A stretch of 64,000 bases of DNA from Anaerolineae bacterium (GTDB lineage: Bacteria; Chloroflexota; Anaerolineae; Aggregatilineales; Aggregatilineaceae), in the NCBI GenBank assembly GCA_018432315.1, contig JAHDLB010000018.1, positions 144,605 to 208,604 of the forward strand, read 5' to 3'. The notes below the pieces were generated by a model. The model was given only the letters and a program-made list of their open reading frames with translations. It was not told the origin of the DNA and did not search any database. Position numbers and translations under genes: made by a program. Positions 8,068 to 17,344 of the stretch are shown here, one piece after another. The stretch's first letter is position 1. Every line of letters starts with the position of its first letter.

Positions 8068-9150
8068 TTATCCGGCGCATGGCAGCATGATCACGAAACG
8101 GCTGGTGTCATCCTCGGCGCTCGTGACCTCGATGCTGCCACCCACCAGTTCGATGCGCTCGCGCAGCGTTCGCAGTCCCAGCAAGTCCTCATGTGTGTCG
8201 TCGTAGAGGATTTCGTCGGGATCGAACCCGCGCCCGTCGTTCTCGATCGTTGCCTTGAGCCATTCCGGCCCGACGTCCAACACGATATTCAGCGTCTTGG
8301 CGCTGAGCTTGTCGCGCGCGTTCCCCATCACTTCCTGAATCGAGCGGAACATCATCACCTCGATATGAGCCGGGAGCCGCCGCTCGTCGCCCAGGATATT
8401 GAGCTGGGTATCGATACCGGTCTTTTCCTCATATGCCTCGACGTACCGCCGGATAGTCGGTACCAGCCCCAGGTCGTCGAGCATCATCGGGCGCAGGTCG
8501 AAGATGAAGTCGCGAACCTTTTGGAAGGTTCCGCTCGCCGCCGTCTTGAGGTTGCTGAGTTCTTCACCGGCACGGTCCGGATTCCGGTCGAACAGGCGCT
8601 GGCAGATCTCGGCCTGCAAGATGAAATTCGTCAGCGACTGCGCCGGGCCGTCGTGCATCTGGCGGGCCAGCCGCTGGCGCTCGACCTCCTGCGCCTCGAC
8701 GATGCGTACGATGGCCTGCGTCGAGAGGCTGCTGCCGTCCGGGCTCAGCACGTCGACGGTCCCCGGTGAAGTCGGCGCGGGCAGCCGGTCCGGCGTGATG
8801 CCCTGCACCAGGTTCAACAGCCGGCCCAACAACTGCTCGAAGTACTGGAGTTCTTCCTGGTTGCCTTTGAGCTTTTCGAGCTGCCCTTGCATGGTCAGCA
8901 GCCGGGTCTTGGCGTCGATCGAATCGTCGTAAGCCGCCTTGATGTCCGAGCGGGGAATCGTGTCGAAGTTGGCCTCTATCCGCCGAAATTGAATGTTCAG
9001 CGCCACGTTTTTCTCGCGCAGGCGGTCGACCTCAAGCTGGCTCTGTTCGATAAGCTGCTGGTTTTCGGCAAGACGCGTCTTGATCTTCTCGTATTCGTTA
9101 CGAAATTCGAGCAGCAGTTCGTCCTTCGGGGTTGTCGCACCTTGCGCCAT
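8068..9150 (-). CDS. Soluble DegS-type sensor histidine kinase
   Basis: The 360-residue kinase has no membrane segment. Residues 10-115 are a long heptad-rich coiled coil (EYEKIKTRLAENQQLIEQSQ onward). The HisKA_3 dimerisation/phosphoacceptor region carries RLARQMHDGPAQSLTN, and the HATPase domain carries an N-box variant (VMGNARDKLSAKTLNI) and ENDGRGFDPDE. This is the layout of DegS/NarX-type cytoplasmic kinases, so the signal is probably sensed inside the cell or through a partner. It is 43 bases downstream of a NarL-type regulator in one transcript, its likely partner, and just upstream of the Tad operon on the same strand, which it may control. Confidence 0.9.
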   Translation of the reverse strand: MAQGATTPKDELLLEFRNEYEKIKTRLAENQQLIEQSQLEVDRLREKNVALNIQFRRIEANFDTIPRSDIKAAYDDSIDAKTRLLTMQGQLEKLKGNQEELQYFEQLLGRLLNLVQGITPDRLPAPTSPGTVDVLSPDGSSLSTQAIVRIVEAQEVERQRLARQMHDGPAQSLTNFILQAEICQRLFDRNPDRAGEELSNLKTAASGTFQKVRDFIFDLRPMMLDDLGLVPTIRRYVEAYEEKTGIDTQLNILGDERRLPAHIEVMMFRSIQEVMGNARDKLSAKTLNIVLDVGPEWLKATIENDGRGFDPDEILYDDTHEDLLGLRTLRERIELVGGSIEVTSAEDDTSRFVIMLPCAG

Positions 9151-9193
9151 AGATCACTGTCCCTCGTTAGCTGCAATCACCGACCTGGTCGGA

Positions 9194-9934
9194 CTATTCG
9201 CTATCATCATCCTCGTCCGGCACGGCTTTGTTGGTCCGCACCCAACCGCGGCGCAGCGCGTACACTGCCGCTTGAGTCCGGTCGCGCACATCGAGTTTTT
9301 TCAAGATGGATGTCATGTGGTTTTTGACAGTCTGGTGACTGATCCCCAGCCCCTGAGCGATTTCTTTGTTGCTCTTCCCCTGGGTTACAAATTGCAGAAT
9401 TTCCATTTCGCGCGGGCTCAGCGGCACGAAATGCTCGCTGGGGTCCACCATGTACGGCCCGGTCGCCGCCTCGACTCCGGCATCCAGCCAGTGCTTCAGC
9501 CCGTCCGCGTCGAAGACCTTGTCGCCCACCACAAAATAGCCGTGCGCCGCTTTGCGCACCACATCGACCAGGATTTCCGGCTCGATGTCTTTCGGGCAGT
9601 ACGCCGCTCCCCCCGATCGCATGGCGTGAAGCACCTGCTCCATATCGTCGTACGCCGTCAGCAGGACGATGGCCGTTGGCGAGTGATCGGCTTTGAGCCT
9701 GCTTGTCACTTGCAGACCGTTGATACCGGGCAGATTGATATCCAGCAGCAACACGTCCGGCTGCAAATCGTAAACGAGCTGAAGCGCCTGTTCCCCGCTC
9801 GCGCCTTCAGCAACGATCTGGATATCCTCTTCCGTGGCGAAAATATTGCGCAATCCTTGACGAAAAACGGGATGATCGTCAACGATCAACAACGTAATTT
9901 TTCGCAGGGCATACTGCGCCTGGTTTTCATCCAT
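9194..9934 (-). CDS. NarL/FixJ-type response regulator
   Basis: The 246-residue regulator has a receiver domain (LLIVDDHPVFRQGL, acceptor Asp in VLLLDINLPGINGLQ, CPKD as the Lys region) and a C-terminal LuxR-type HTH (LSPREMEILQFVTQGKSNKE, HQTVKNHMTSILKKLDV). It should bind DNA as a phosphorylated dimer. ATG 9934 is preferred because the receiver begins ten residues later and a TGAGGTG site lies 12 bases upstream; a longer frame back to 10036 crosses the promoter. It is the first gene of a two-gene operon with the kinase at 8068. Confidence 0.93.
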   Translation of the reverse strand: MDENQAQYALRKITLLIVDDHPVFRQGLRNIFATEEDIQIVAEGASGEQALQLVYDLQPDVLLLDINLPGINGLQVTSRLKADHSPTAIVLLTAYDDMEQVLHAMRSGGAAYCPKDIEPEILVDVVRKAAHGYFVVGDKVFDADGLKHWLDAGVEAATGPYMVDPSEHFVPLSPREMEILQFVTQGKSNKEIAQGLGISHQTVKNHMTSILKKLDVRDRTQAAVYALRRGWVRTNKAVPDEDDDSE

Positions 9935-10002
9935 TTGGGAGACTGACACCTCAGTTTTGATTGAACGAACTGCAGACCCACACGATATGTTCCCCTTGTG
10001 CG

Positions 10003-10032
10003 AGTATACCATAGGACAGAATCCAGGAGCAA
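10003..10032 (-). promoter_or_regulatory. Promoter of the response regulator/kinase operon
   Basis: TTGCTC (10032-10027), 18-base spacer ending in TGG, then TATACT (10008-10003) on the minus strand: an extended -10 promoter with a leader of about 60 bases to the ATG at 9934. Confidence 0.55.
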
Positions 10033-10100
10033 GCAAGCATAAAATAGAATTAACTAAAAATTCACAAAACGCCGCGCGCGCCGTGTCACCGATCAGCCCC

Positions 10101-11708
10101 CTACCGGCAGCCTTCCGGCCATCGGAGCGCGTAAATCATCATGTTGCCTCCGCCCGCCGCCGGCGAGTACGGCGCGTTCGTGTCGAACAGCGGCTTGCGG
10201 ATCGTCGCGCCGAGATCAGGATCGTACACCGTCTCGGTGCCCAGCCGGGGATCGTCCGGCGTGGCGGGCCGCTGGTCCGGCAGAACCATCAGATAGCGGG
10301 CATCGCGCTCACACATCAACTGCATCAGCGCTGCGTGATCGCGGATGATCGGCACGACTTCAGGGCTGACGAGTCCGGCCAGGTCCAGGATGGGCCGCGG
10401 CGCATAGTATCCAATCGCCCCGATGTCATGCACCGCCAGCAGCTCGTCGGGCGGCAGGTTCTCTCTCACCCAGTGCGCCGTATCCACCATCTCGGTGTTG
10501 ATGATCCGCACGTCCCGGCCATACGTCTGCGCGCCGATCCCCCAGAACCCCACCATGATCGCGATCGCGGACAGCCCCAGGCTCCGCGCCAGAACGCGCC
10601 GGACAAACGCTCGCCGGTTGTTCCGGATCAGGATCAGGGTGCCCCCAACGCCGTATAGCAGCACGTGCGGCAGCACCGGGATCACGTAGCGCCCGTGCTG
10701 GTAGGGCGCGGGCAGTCGCAGCGCGTAGGCCGACACGTCGACGATGATCCAGGCCAGCGGGAGAAAATACAGGACGGCGCGCCGGTCCGACTGCGCGCGC
10801 GCCGCCAGCTCGCGCAGGGCCACAGCAGCACCCGGCAGCAGCACGAGCTGCCCGCCCGCCACCAGCGGCAGCAGCATGCGCACGTACCGTTCCAGCAGCG
10901 GCAGGTCCAGCGCGGGCGCGTTTTCGGCCTGCTTTGCGGATGCCGTGTTCGGCAGCAAACTGCCGTCGATGTGCAGGTTCAGCGCCAGATAGGGCGCCAC
11001 ACCAGCCAGCCAGCCCAGGGCCAGCCCGGCGCCCCACGCCCCATAGGTGCGCCACGCCCGGCGGGGATCGCCGAACGGCCCGGCGAGCAGCGCCATCGCG
11101 CCGGCCAACGCGACCAGCCCGGCGCCTTCGGGCCGCGTCAGGGTGAGCGCCGCCCCGACTACGCCCAACAGCAGACCGCGCCCGAACAGCGCCCGCGACC
11201 TCTGCGACAGGTCGCCCAATTCGCGCCACGCGATCCACACCACCGCCAGGCTCAACGTGCTGAACAGCATCGTCTCCATGCCGGACGCCGCCGCCCAAAC
11301 CAGGTGCCAGGCCGCCACCATCGCCAGGCCGGTCCACCCGCCAACCCACGGCAGCGCGGGGAACAACTGCTCTCCCGCCCGCGCCCCGATCCAGCCCGCC
11401 GCCGCCAGCGCCGCCGCGCCCAGGGCAAACGTCCACGCGAAAAAGCGAATGTTCAGTACGTACCCGACGGTCAGCAGGACCGAATACAGCGGCGACGTCG
11501 ACGCGACGCTCGGCTCGCCGGGCACGAATGCCCACTCGCCCCGCTCGGCGAGGTTGCGGGCGTACGTCTGGTGGATCCAGGAATCATCGAGCGGGAAGCC
11601 CACCTCGTGGATGATCGCCGACGCGATCACGTAGGCCGCGACGCCGGCCAGCGCCAGCAGGCCGATCAAGGCATCGCGGCGGAGAGGAGTTAGTCGGAAC
11701 AACCTCAT
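10101..11708 (-). CDS. GT-C fold membrane glycosyltransferase-like protein
   Basis: This 535-residue polytopic protein resembles the GT39/ArnT-like GT-C superfamily. The first extracytoplasmic loop has the acidic motif FPLDDSWIHQTYARNLAERG and later STSPLYSVLL, typical of polyprenyl-phosphate-sugar-dependent transferases. About ten hydrophobic helices follow and a C-terminal soluble domain starts near residue 390 (VDTAHWVRENLPPDELLAVHD). The start at 11708 is chosen because ATG overlaps the previous stop as ATGA; the longer open frame upstream is antisense noise. Last gene of the six-gene GT-C operon. Donor and acceptor cannot be read from sequence. Confidence 0.8.
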   Translation of the reverse strand: MRLFRLTPLRRDALIGLLALAGVAAYVIASAIIHEVGFPLDDSWIHQTYARNLAERGEWAFVPGEPSVASTSPLYSVLLTVGYVLNIRFFAWTFALGAAALAAAGWIGARAGEQLFPALPWVGGWTGLAMVAAWHLVWAAASGMETMLFSTLSLAVVWIAWRELGDLSQRSRALFGRGLLLGVVGAALTLTRPEGAGLVALAGAMALLAGPFGDPRRAWRTYGAWGAGLALGWLAGVAPYLALNLHIDGSLLPNTASAKQAENAPALDLPLLERYVRMLLPLVAGGQLVLLPGAAVALRELAARAQSDRRAVLYFLPLAWIIVDVSAYALRLPAPYQHGRYVIPVLPHVLLYGVGGTLILIRNNRRAFVRRVLARSLGLSAIAIMVGFWGIGAQTYGRDVRIINTEMVDTAHWVRENLPPDELLAVHDIGAIGYYAPRPILDLAGLVSPEVVPIIRDHAALMQLMCERDARYLMVLPDQRPATPDDPRLGTETVYDPDLGATIRKPLFDTNAPYSPAAGGGNMMIYALRWPEGCR

Positions 11709-13258
11709 GGGACGCGCTCCGTCAGTTCGATCGCGAATACACGCTGCCCGCCGCTCAACACGCCCAACGGCACCAGGAAGGGGCGCGACTCGGCCCCACG
11801 ATACAGGGCGTCGAATGGCGCGGTCCGGTTCTGGTCCAGCACGAGATGCGTCACGCCATACCGGGCGGCGATCTCCGGAACCACGTCCGGCCCCGAATCC
11901 GGCACGACGACCCCGGCGTGCCCGGTGTGGTAATACAGCGCCGCCGGGTCGTTCACCATCAAGACAGCACCCGGAGGCAGGCCCGCCACAACGTCCTCGT
12001 AAAACGCGCCGTTGTCGTTCCACCCATCCAGCCGGGACGCGAACACCCCCACGCTGATCGCCACCGCCAGGACAACCGCCGCCGCGCCGAAAACCATCTG
12101 CGCCTGCGTCCTGTTCCAGCGCCGCCGGAGCGCCGCCCAGGCGATCGCCTCGTCCAGCCCGATGATTCCCAGCGCGGCCCAGAAGGGGAGCAGCGCCGAC
12201 GACGAATGGAACAGCCCGCCCCGGTAGCCGGGATACGCAAAGACAAACGTCATGACGAAATGGAGCGCCACCGCGTACAGCGTCACGCCCAGGGCCACCG
12301 GTCGCCGCCGCTCGCGCCACAGGCCGAGCAGCACGAATGGCCCCAGCACGACCCACGTCTCCACCGCGACGAACGTGCCCAGATTGCTGCTCAGCGCCTC
12401 AATGCGCGACCGGGCGATATTCGCCAGTCCCCAATCCCAAAACGCCGCCGCGCTCGCGCCGGGCGGGTAGCTCACCAGCTCGTTGTAGCCGCGCAGCCAG
12501 ATCGTCTGCGTTCCCCCGGTGGGCAGCGGTGTTCCGATCTCCGACACGTTGCGCGCAAACCACGGCAGCATGACCAGCAGATACGCGCCCAGCAGCGCAG
12601 CCAGCGCCCCGGCGACCTTCTGGCGGCTCAGGCGTCCTCCCGGCCACACCACGACTACCCCCGCCACACCGAGCAGCAGCACGCCATCCGCCCGCGCCAG
12701 GTGAGCCAGCCCTGCCGCCGCACCGCTCAGCGCGTACCAGCGCCAGGAGCCTGTCTCGCGGCCCCGGCCCATCGCGATCAGCGCGCCGGCGCCCACACAG
12801 CCGTACAGCGCGAAGGTGTCCGTGGTCGTCCAGAAGGGCGTGAAGAAGCCGCCGAACAACACGAGCAGAGCCGCGATCCACGCCCGGCGGCGCGTCTGCC
12901 CGATCGTCGCGCCCAGCCAGAACGCCATCACCACCAGCCCAGCGAAGCAGATCACGGACGGGGCCTGGGCAACGCCAAACGTCGCGCCGCCCACCGCCAT
13001 CGCTGCCGCCGCCACCAGCGACTCAAGCGGCATCCAGTACGCATGGCTGGGCCCTGGCAGGCTCTCCGGCGCGTTGATGTACGTCCACACGTACGGGTCG
13101 GTCAGCCCGTCTCCCTCCACCAGCCGCTGCCCGGCATTGAAGTAGTAGTACGCGTCGGTATATCCCGGCTGCCGGATCGCCGCCGCCAGCAGCCCGCCCC
13201 ACAGCAGGGCCAGCGCGAACACGACGCCGTAGGTGCGCGGGCTGATCCGTGTCTTCAT
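11705..13258 (-). CDS. GT-C fold membrane glycosyltransferase-like protein
   Basis: The 517-residue protein has an N-terminal TM helix followed by a loop with YTDAYYYFNAGQRLVEGDGL, the acidic position expected of GT-C enzymes, then about ten TM helices and a C-terminal extracytoplasmic domain (VVAGLPPGAVLMVNDPAALY, VPEIAARYGVTHLVLD). Its start and stop overlap both neighbours as ATGA, so translation is coupled. It resembles the gene after it in layout but the two are not close copies. Confidence 0.78.
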   Translation of the reverse strand: MKTRISPRTYGVVFALALLWGGLLAAAIRQPGYTDAYYYFNAGQRLVEGDGLTDPYVWTYINAPESLPGPSHAYWMPLESLVAAAAMAVGGATFGVAQAPSVICFAGLVVMAFWLGATIGQTRRRAWIAALLVLFGGFFTPFWTTTDTFALYGCVGAGALIAMGRGRETGSWRWYALSGAAAGLAHLARADGVLLLGVAGVVVVWPGGRLSRQKVAGALAALLGAYLLVMLPWFARNVSEIGTPLPTGGTQTIWLRGYNELVSYPPGASAAAFWDWGLANIARSRIEALSSNLGTFVAVETWVVLGPFVLLGLWRERRRPVALGVTLYAVALHFVMTFVFAYPGYRGGLFHSSSALLPFWAALGIIGLDEAIAWAALRRRWNRTQAQMVFGAAAVVLAVAISVGVFASRLDGWNDNGAFYEDVVAGLPPGAVLMVNDPAALYYHTGHAGVVVPDSGPDVVPEIAARYGVTHLVLDQNRTAPFDALYRGAESRPFLVPLGVLSGGQRVFAIELTERVP

Positions 13259-14502
13259 GATGCCACACTGCCCTCAGTGCCGGTCAGAATCGGCCCGGCG
13301 CGCCACCACATTCGCCGCGTGAGCCACAACACGGCCAGCACCAGGAACGGCACCGGTAGATACAGGGTCGGGTGCTCGAACTCGCCCTCGACCGTCAGCA
13401 GGAAATGAACCCACGGCACGACGAACAGCGCGCCCAGCAGGGCGGCGATCCACGTCCCGCCGGAGCGATTCCGCGCCGCCAGCCGCTTGCCGTAGAAGAT
13501 CAGCGGCAGCGCGAACACGACGTAGTGCGGCGTTGCCGTCCGCACCGCCGACAGGTGCGTGATGGTCAGCGTGAGCACGACCGTCCACATCAGGCGTTCC
13601 TCGCGCCCCTGCACCAGCACCCCCGCCCACGCCCACAGCATCACGCCATACAGCGCGAGGTTGATCGCCCACTCGGCCACGTCACCCGCCCCCAGGTAGT
13701 GCTGCACCACGATCCAGACCGGCGCGCCGAACGCCGTATAGGACGGGTAGCGCCGGATCTGGTCGATCCAGTCGCCGAACCAGGACGGTTCCGCGATGAA
13801 AGAGAGCGCCATCAAGCCGCCCCACACCACCACAAAACTGACCACGAACGACCGGCGCCAGCGCAGCCCCCACAGCAGCAGTAACGGCACCAGCAGGAAG
13901 CCCATCTGCGGCTTGAGCGTGGACAGGGCCAGCGCGCCCCCCGCCAGCCAGGGACGATCCCTGCTCAGCGCCCACAGCGCGAGCACCTGGATGAAGGCCA
14001 CCACCAGCCCCGGCTGCCCCAGAATCAAGCCCCGCGCGGAGAAATAGTTGAGCAGCATCCACAGCAGCAGCGCCCCCAGCAGCCACGGGCGCGGTCGCCA
14101 CCGGAACAGGTCGAGCAGCACGATCAGCGTCCCGATCAGACACGCCTCCAGCACGACCATCCAGATCGCGGATGCCCACGCGTAGCCGACGTACGCCAGC
14201 GGCCACAGCAGAAACACCGTGTAGAACGGGTAGGCGAAATAGCCCGGATCTTCGTCCTCAGCCGCCGGGCGGCCATAGATCCGCTCCTGGATGTTGGCGC
14301 TGGCCCGTTCGCCATACGGATTCAGCCCTTCGCGCCAATAGGAGCGAACGCCTTCCCAGCGCGACATGAAATCATTCTGTCCGGGATACGGCTCGGTCAG
14401 GAACGCGTGCGTTGCGATGACATTCCCCACCGCCAGCGCGATCAGCAGACCCACCGCCACGATGATCGGCAGTTTGGGTCGCGCGCCGCTCGAACTGCCC
14501 AT
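13255..14502 (-). CDS. GT87/DUF2029-like membrane mannosyltransferase
   Basis: The 415-residue polytopic protein matches the DUF2029/GT87 pattern: an N-terminal TM helix, a loop with QNDFMSRWEGVRSYWREGLN, then YFAYPFYTVFLLWPLA, LILGQPGLVV and a run of hydrophobic helices with ALSTLKPQMGFLLVPL. GT87 members are polyprenyl-phosphate-mannose-dependent transferases in actinobacteria; the substrate here is unknown. The next gene starts inside its stop codon (ATGA at 13258-13255), and the gap before it is 12 bases. Confidence 0.78.
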   Translation of the reverse strand: MGSSSGARPKLPIIVAVGLLIALAVGNVIATHAFLTEPYPGQNDFMSRWEGVRSYWREGLNPYGERASANIQERIYGRPAAEDEDPGYFAYPFYTVFLLWPLAYVGYAWASAIWMVVLEACLIGTLIVLLDLFRWRPRPWLLGALLLWMLLNYFSARGLILGQPGLVVAFIQVLALWALSRDRPWLAGGALALSTLKPQMGFLLVPLLLLWGLRWRRSFVVSFVVVWGGLMALSFIAEPSWFGDWIDQIRRYPSYTAFGAPVWIVVQHYLGAGDVAEWAINLALYGVMLWAWAGVLVQGREERLMWTVVLTLTITHLSAVRTATPHYVVFALPLIFYGKRLAARNRSGGTWIAALLGALFVVPWVHFLLTVEGEFEHPTLYLPVPFLVLAVLWLTRRMWWRAGPILTGTEGSVAS

Positions 14503-14514
14503 AACCAGCGCCCC

Positions 14515-16056
14515 CTACTCAGGCCGGATGAAAAGCACGATCTGCAAGTCGTTGAAGGCCACCGTGCGCTCCTCGACGAACCGCTCGCGCAGCCAGCTCA
14601 GCGAATCGTATTGCGCATTCGCGGGATCGTCCTCGACCAGCCCGGCCATTTCATCCTCGAACTGCTCGAAGGCGACATACCACACGCGATCCGCCCCATT
14701 CACCGCGTCCTCGACCGACCGGGCTGCCATCAGCCCCAGCGTCGCCTGCGTGGGCACAGCCAGCGTATCCGAACCCGATCCCGGAATATCACGAACGTAC
14801 TCCTGTGGGAGGTCGCGGGCGTAATACACCATTGGCAGCGCCGTGATCTTGTTGCCGTGGAGCACGACGTCGCCGCGCTCAATCTGCCCACACAGATAAT
14901 CTGCCGCCTCGTCGAACGGCGGGTTGGGGAACGTGTCCCAGGTATAATGCGTGACCAGCCCAAAGACGACGATCACGCCCCACCCCGCCGCCAGCAGCCC
15001 GCCAATTGGCTTGGGCAGGCTTCCACGTGCGAACAACCACGCCAGCGCGCAGTAGAACATCACCGCCGACGGCAGCAGCGCGCGCGGCAGAAACACGGGC
15101 TGGAAGACGTACGACGCAATCCACATCAACACCACCGGCGCGAACGCAAGCCATATCACCCAACCCAGCGGCAAGCGGTCCGGATCGGGCCCCGATGCGC
15201 GCAGCACCTGCCCGGCACGGTACAGCACCAGCACACTGAGGATCGCCGCCAGCAGAAAGGTCGGCAGCCACCACGCCGCCGAGAAGTCGAGATTTACCGA
15301 CACGAACGACCGCAGCGCCAGCCAGATATGGAGCACGTTTGGTTTCTGCACCCAGTACTGGCGCAGCTTGCCGAGCTGGTCCGGCAGGTGCAGCATCCAC
15401 GGCAGGTAAATCGCCAGCGCCACGCCCGCCACCCACGCCGTCCGGACCAGCTCCCGGCGGCGGCGATACACGACGGGCAGCAGCCCCAGCGCCAGCAGGT
15501 AGAACGCAGCCAACTGCTGGGTGTACATGCCGAACCCGGCCAGGACGCCAAAGCCCAGCCAATACCCCGCGCGCCCCCGCTGCCAGGCTCGCCAGTACAA
15601 CCACGTCGCCAGCGTCAGCAGCAGCGCGAGCAGCGCGTACATGCGCGCCTCTTGCGAATACTGCACGTGAAACGGCGCAACAGCCGTCACGAAAGCCGCT
15701 GCCAGCCCGGCGCGATCGTCGGCAAACCAGTCGCGGGCCAGGCCGAACGCGGCGCCGACGGTCGCGACACCCAACAGCGCGCTGAACAGGCGCACCGCGA
15801 ACGCCCCTTGACCGAACACGCCCATCCACCCATCGAGCGCGATGTAATACAGCAGCGGGTGCACGTCCGCCGCGCCGCCCTCCACCGGGGTCAGCGTGCC
15901 ATCGACCATGGCATCCCAGCCCTTCTCGGCGAAGAGCACGGCGAAGGCCTCGTCATACCACAGCGTTCGCCCGCCGAGGTTCACCAGCCGCAGCGCCAGC
16001 GCCAGCAGCAGTATCAAGCCCAGCGCGCCCCAGGTCCGGCGCATCCCCTCAGGCAT
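14515..16056 (-). CDS. GT39/ArnT-like membrane glycosyltransferase
   Basis: The 513-residue protein is the clearest GT39-like member of the operon. Loop 1 has LGGRTLWYDEAFAVLF with the conserved acidic residues, followed by DVHPLLYYIALDGWMGVF and later YSQEARMYALLALLLTLATW. About eleven TM helices precede a soluble C-terminal domain (FDEAADYLCGQIERGDVVLH) of about 130 residues. ATG 16056 is preferred over the GTG two codons upstream because GAGGGG lies 5 bases before it. It overlaps the previous gene by 8 bases. Confidence 0.82.
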   Translation of the reverse strand: MPEGMRRTWGALGLILLLALALRLVNLGGRTLWYDEAFAVLFAEKGWDAMVDGTLTPVEGGAADVHPLLYYIALDGWMGVFGQGAFAVRLFSALLGVATVGAAFGLARDWFADDRAGLAAAFVTAVAPFHVQYSQEARMYALLALLLTLATWLYWRAWQRGRAGYWLGFGVLAGFGMYTQQLAAFYLLALGLLPVVYRRRRELVRTAWVAGVALAIYLPWMLHLPDQLGKLRQYWVQKPNVLHIWLALRSFVSVNLDFSAAWWLPTFLLAAILSVLVLYRAGQVLRASGPDPDRLPLGWVIWLAFAPVVLMWIASYVFQPVFLPRALLPSAVMFYCALAWLFARGSLPKPIGGLLAAGWGVIVVFGLVTHYTWDTFPNPPFDEAADYLCGQIERGDVVLHGNKITALPMVYYARDLPQEYVRDIPGSGSDTLAVPTQATLGLMAARSVEDAVNGADRVWYVAFEQFEDEMAGLVEDDPANAQYDSLSWLRERFVEERTVAFNDLQIVLFIRPE

Positions 16057-17344
16057 GAGCACCCCTCGCCGTCACGCGCCGGTACAGGCCAACCGCCAGC
16101 CCGGCCAGCAGCCCTGTCCTAAGCAGGATCGTGAAGGCATACGGCAGGACCAGCGCCCCGCTGATCGCGCCACCCGTGTCGCCTGTGCGCATGAAGAACA
16201 CCGGGTATTCCACGAAACAAAGCAGGTTCAGCACCAGGCACACCAGCACGCCGTCGCGCGTCGGAAAATTCAGCAGGATCAGCGGCGTCAGCGTGACGAT
16301 CCACTGCGGGCTCCAGCCGTGCGCCCACAGGAAAAAGAGCACCACGGTGAGCGAGAAGAACGCGACCACCCCCTGCTCGTCCTGGCGCAGTTTTCGCGTG
16401 TAGACGTACAGCCCGGCCAGCGCAAATGGAACCGTCCGGATCACTGCCGGGATCACCGGCTCGTTGCCATACGGCTCGAACGCGTTGTCGGCATCGAACC
16501 GGGTTTCCGGCCCGGTGAAACTGCCGGTCCGCATGTTGCCATCGACCAGCGCCCACACGCTCTGGTAGGACGCCTTGCTGAACTGCGCGAGCAGCGACGC
16601 CCACGCCATTCGCCCACCCCACGCCAGCAGCCCGCCCAGCACAACCAGCACCACCCCCGCGGTGATCAGCGTGTAGCGCACGGCGCGCCGCCGGTCGTAG
16701 AAGCGCCACACCGCGGGCAGCACCAGGATCGGCGTGTATTTGGTCAACGTCCCCAGCGCTGCCAGCAGCGCCGACTCCCGGTCGCGCCCTTCCAGCAAAA
16801 ACGCGAGCGCCGCCAGGATCAGGAAGGCGACCATCGTCTCGAACGTCCACCACGGGAAGATCAGCGGCGCCGCCAGGACGGCGTAAATCCACGGCAGCGC
16901 CACGCCAGCCGCCTCCCCGTGCAGGCGACCCCCCAGCCGGCGCAGCAGCAGCAGATTACCGACGTCGAACACCGTCATGATCAGGCCGAGCGCGGTCGCC
17001 CAGGCGGTGAAATCCACCTCGCCGCGCAGGCCCATCACCGCGTAGATCCCGCCGAACAGCGTGATCCAGACCGGCGGGAACTCGTGCCAGAAATCGCGGT
17101 ACGGCAGCTCGCCCGCGTCGATCAGCTCGGCAAACTGGTAGTAGTAGCGCAGGTCGCCGAAGGTGCTGAGGCCGCGCTCGATCGTCGCCGGCACGAATTC
17201 ACCCGCGTCCAGTTCGTACACGTCGAACGCATACGGCTGGTACACCATCGCCATGACCAGCCGGAAGCCCACGAACAGGTACACCAGCAGGCGCAGATCG
17301 GCCACCAGCGACGGCAGCCGCGTGCGATTCGTCTGCTCAGTCAT
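16049..17344 (-). CDS. GT87/DUF2029-like membrane glycosyltransferase
   Basis: The 431-residue polytopic protein starts with a short cytoplasmic segment, a TM helix, then a long loop with FAELIDAGELPYRDFWHEFP, the 'yA..l..G..PYrDf..E.PP' signature of DUF2029/GT87-like proteins. Eight to ten TM helices follow (WTFETMVAFLILAALAFLL, GWSPQWIVTLTPLILL). ATG 17344 overlaps the previous stop by 8 bases; the upstream extension of the frame is out-of-frame coding from the neighbour and was discarded. Confidence 0.8.
   Translation of the reverse strand: MTEQTNRTRLPSLVADLRLLVYLFVGFRLVMAMVYQPYAFDVYELDAGEFVPATIERGLSTFGDLRYYYQFAELIDAGELPYRDFWHEFPPVWITLFGGIYAVMGLRGEVDFTAWATALGLIMTVFDVGNLLLLRRLGGRLHGEAAGVALPWIYAVLAAPLIFPWWTFETMVAFLILAALAFLLEGRDRESALLAALGTLTKYTPILVLPAVWRFYDRRRAVRYTLITAGVVLVVLGGLLAWGGRMAWASLLAQFSKASYQSVWALVDGNMRTGSFTGPETRFDADNAFEPYGNEPVIPAVIRTVPFALAGLYVYTRKLRQDEQGVVAFFSLTVVLFFLWAHGWSPQWIVTLTPLILLNFPTRDGVLVCLVLNLLCFVEYPVFFMRTGDTGGAISGALVLPYAFTILLRTGLLAGLAVGLYRRVTARGAHA

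Noticed and set aside
11709..12356. N-terminal extension of the 10101 membrane protein
   Set aside because: It overlaps the upstream GT-C gene out of frame; the ATG at 11708 with its ATGA overlap is the real start.
11846..13408. 520-codon open frame on the plus strand opposite the GT-C operon
   Set aside because: It is antisense to real membrane-protein genes with ATGA junctions. Its composition (Arg, Gln, His, Pro rich) is what high-GC antisense frames give.
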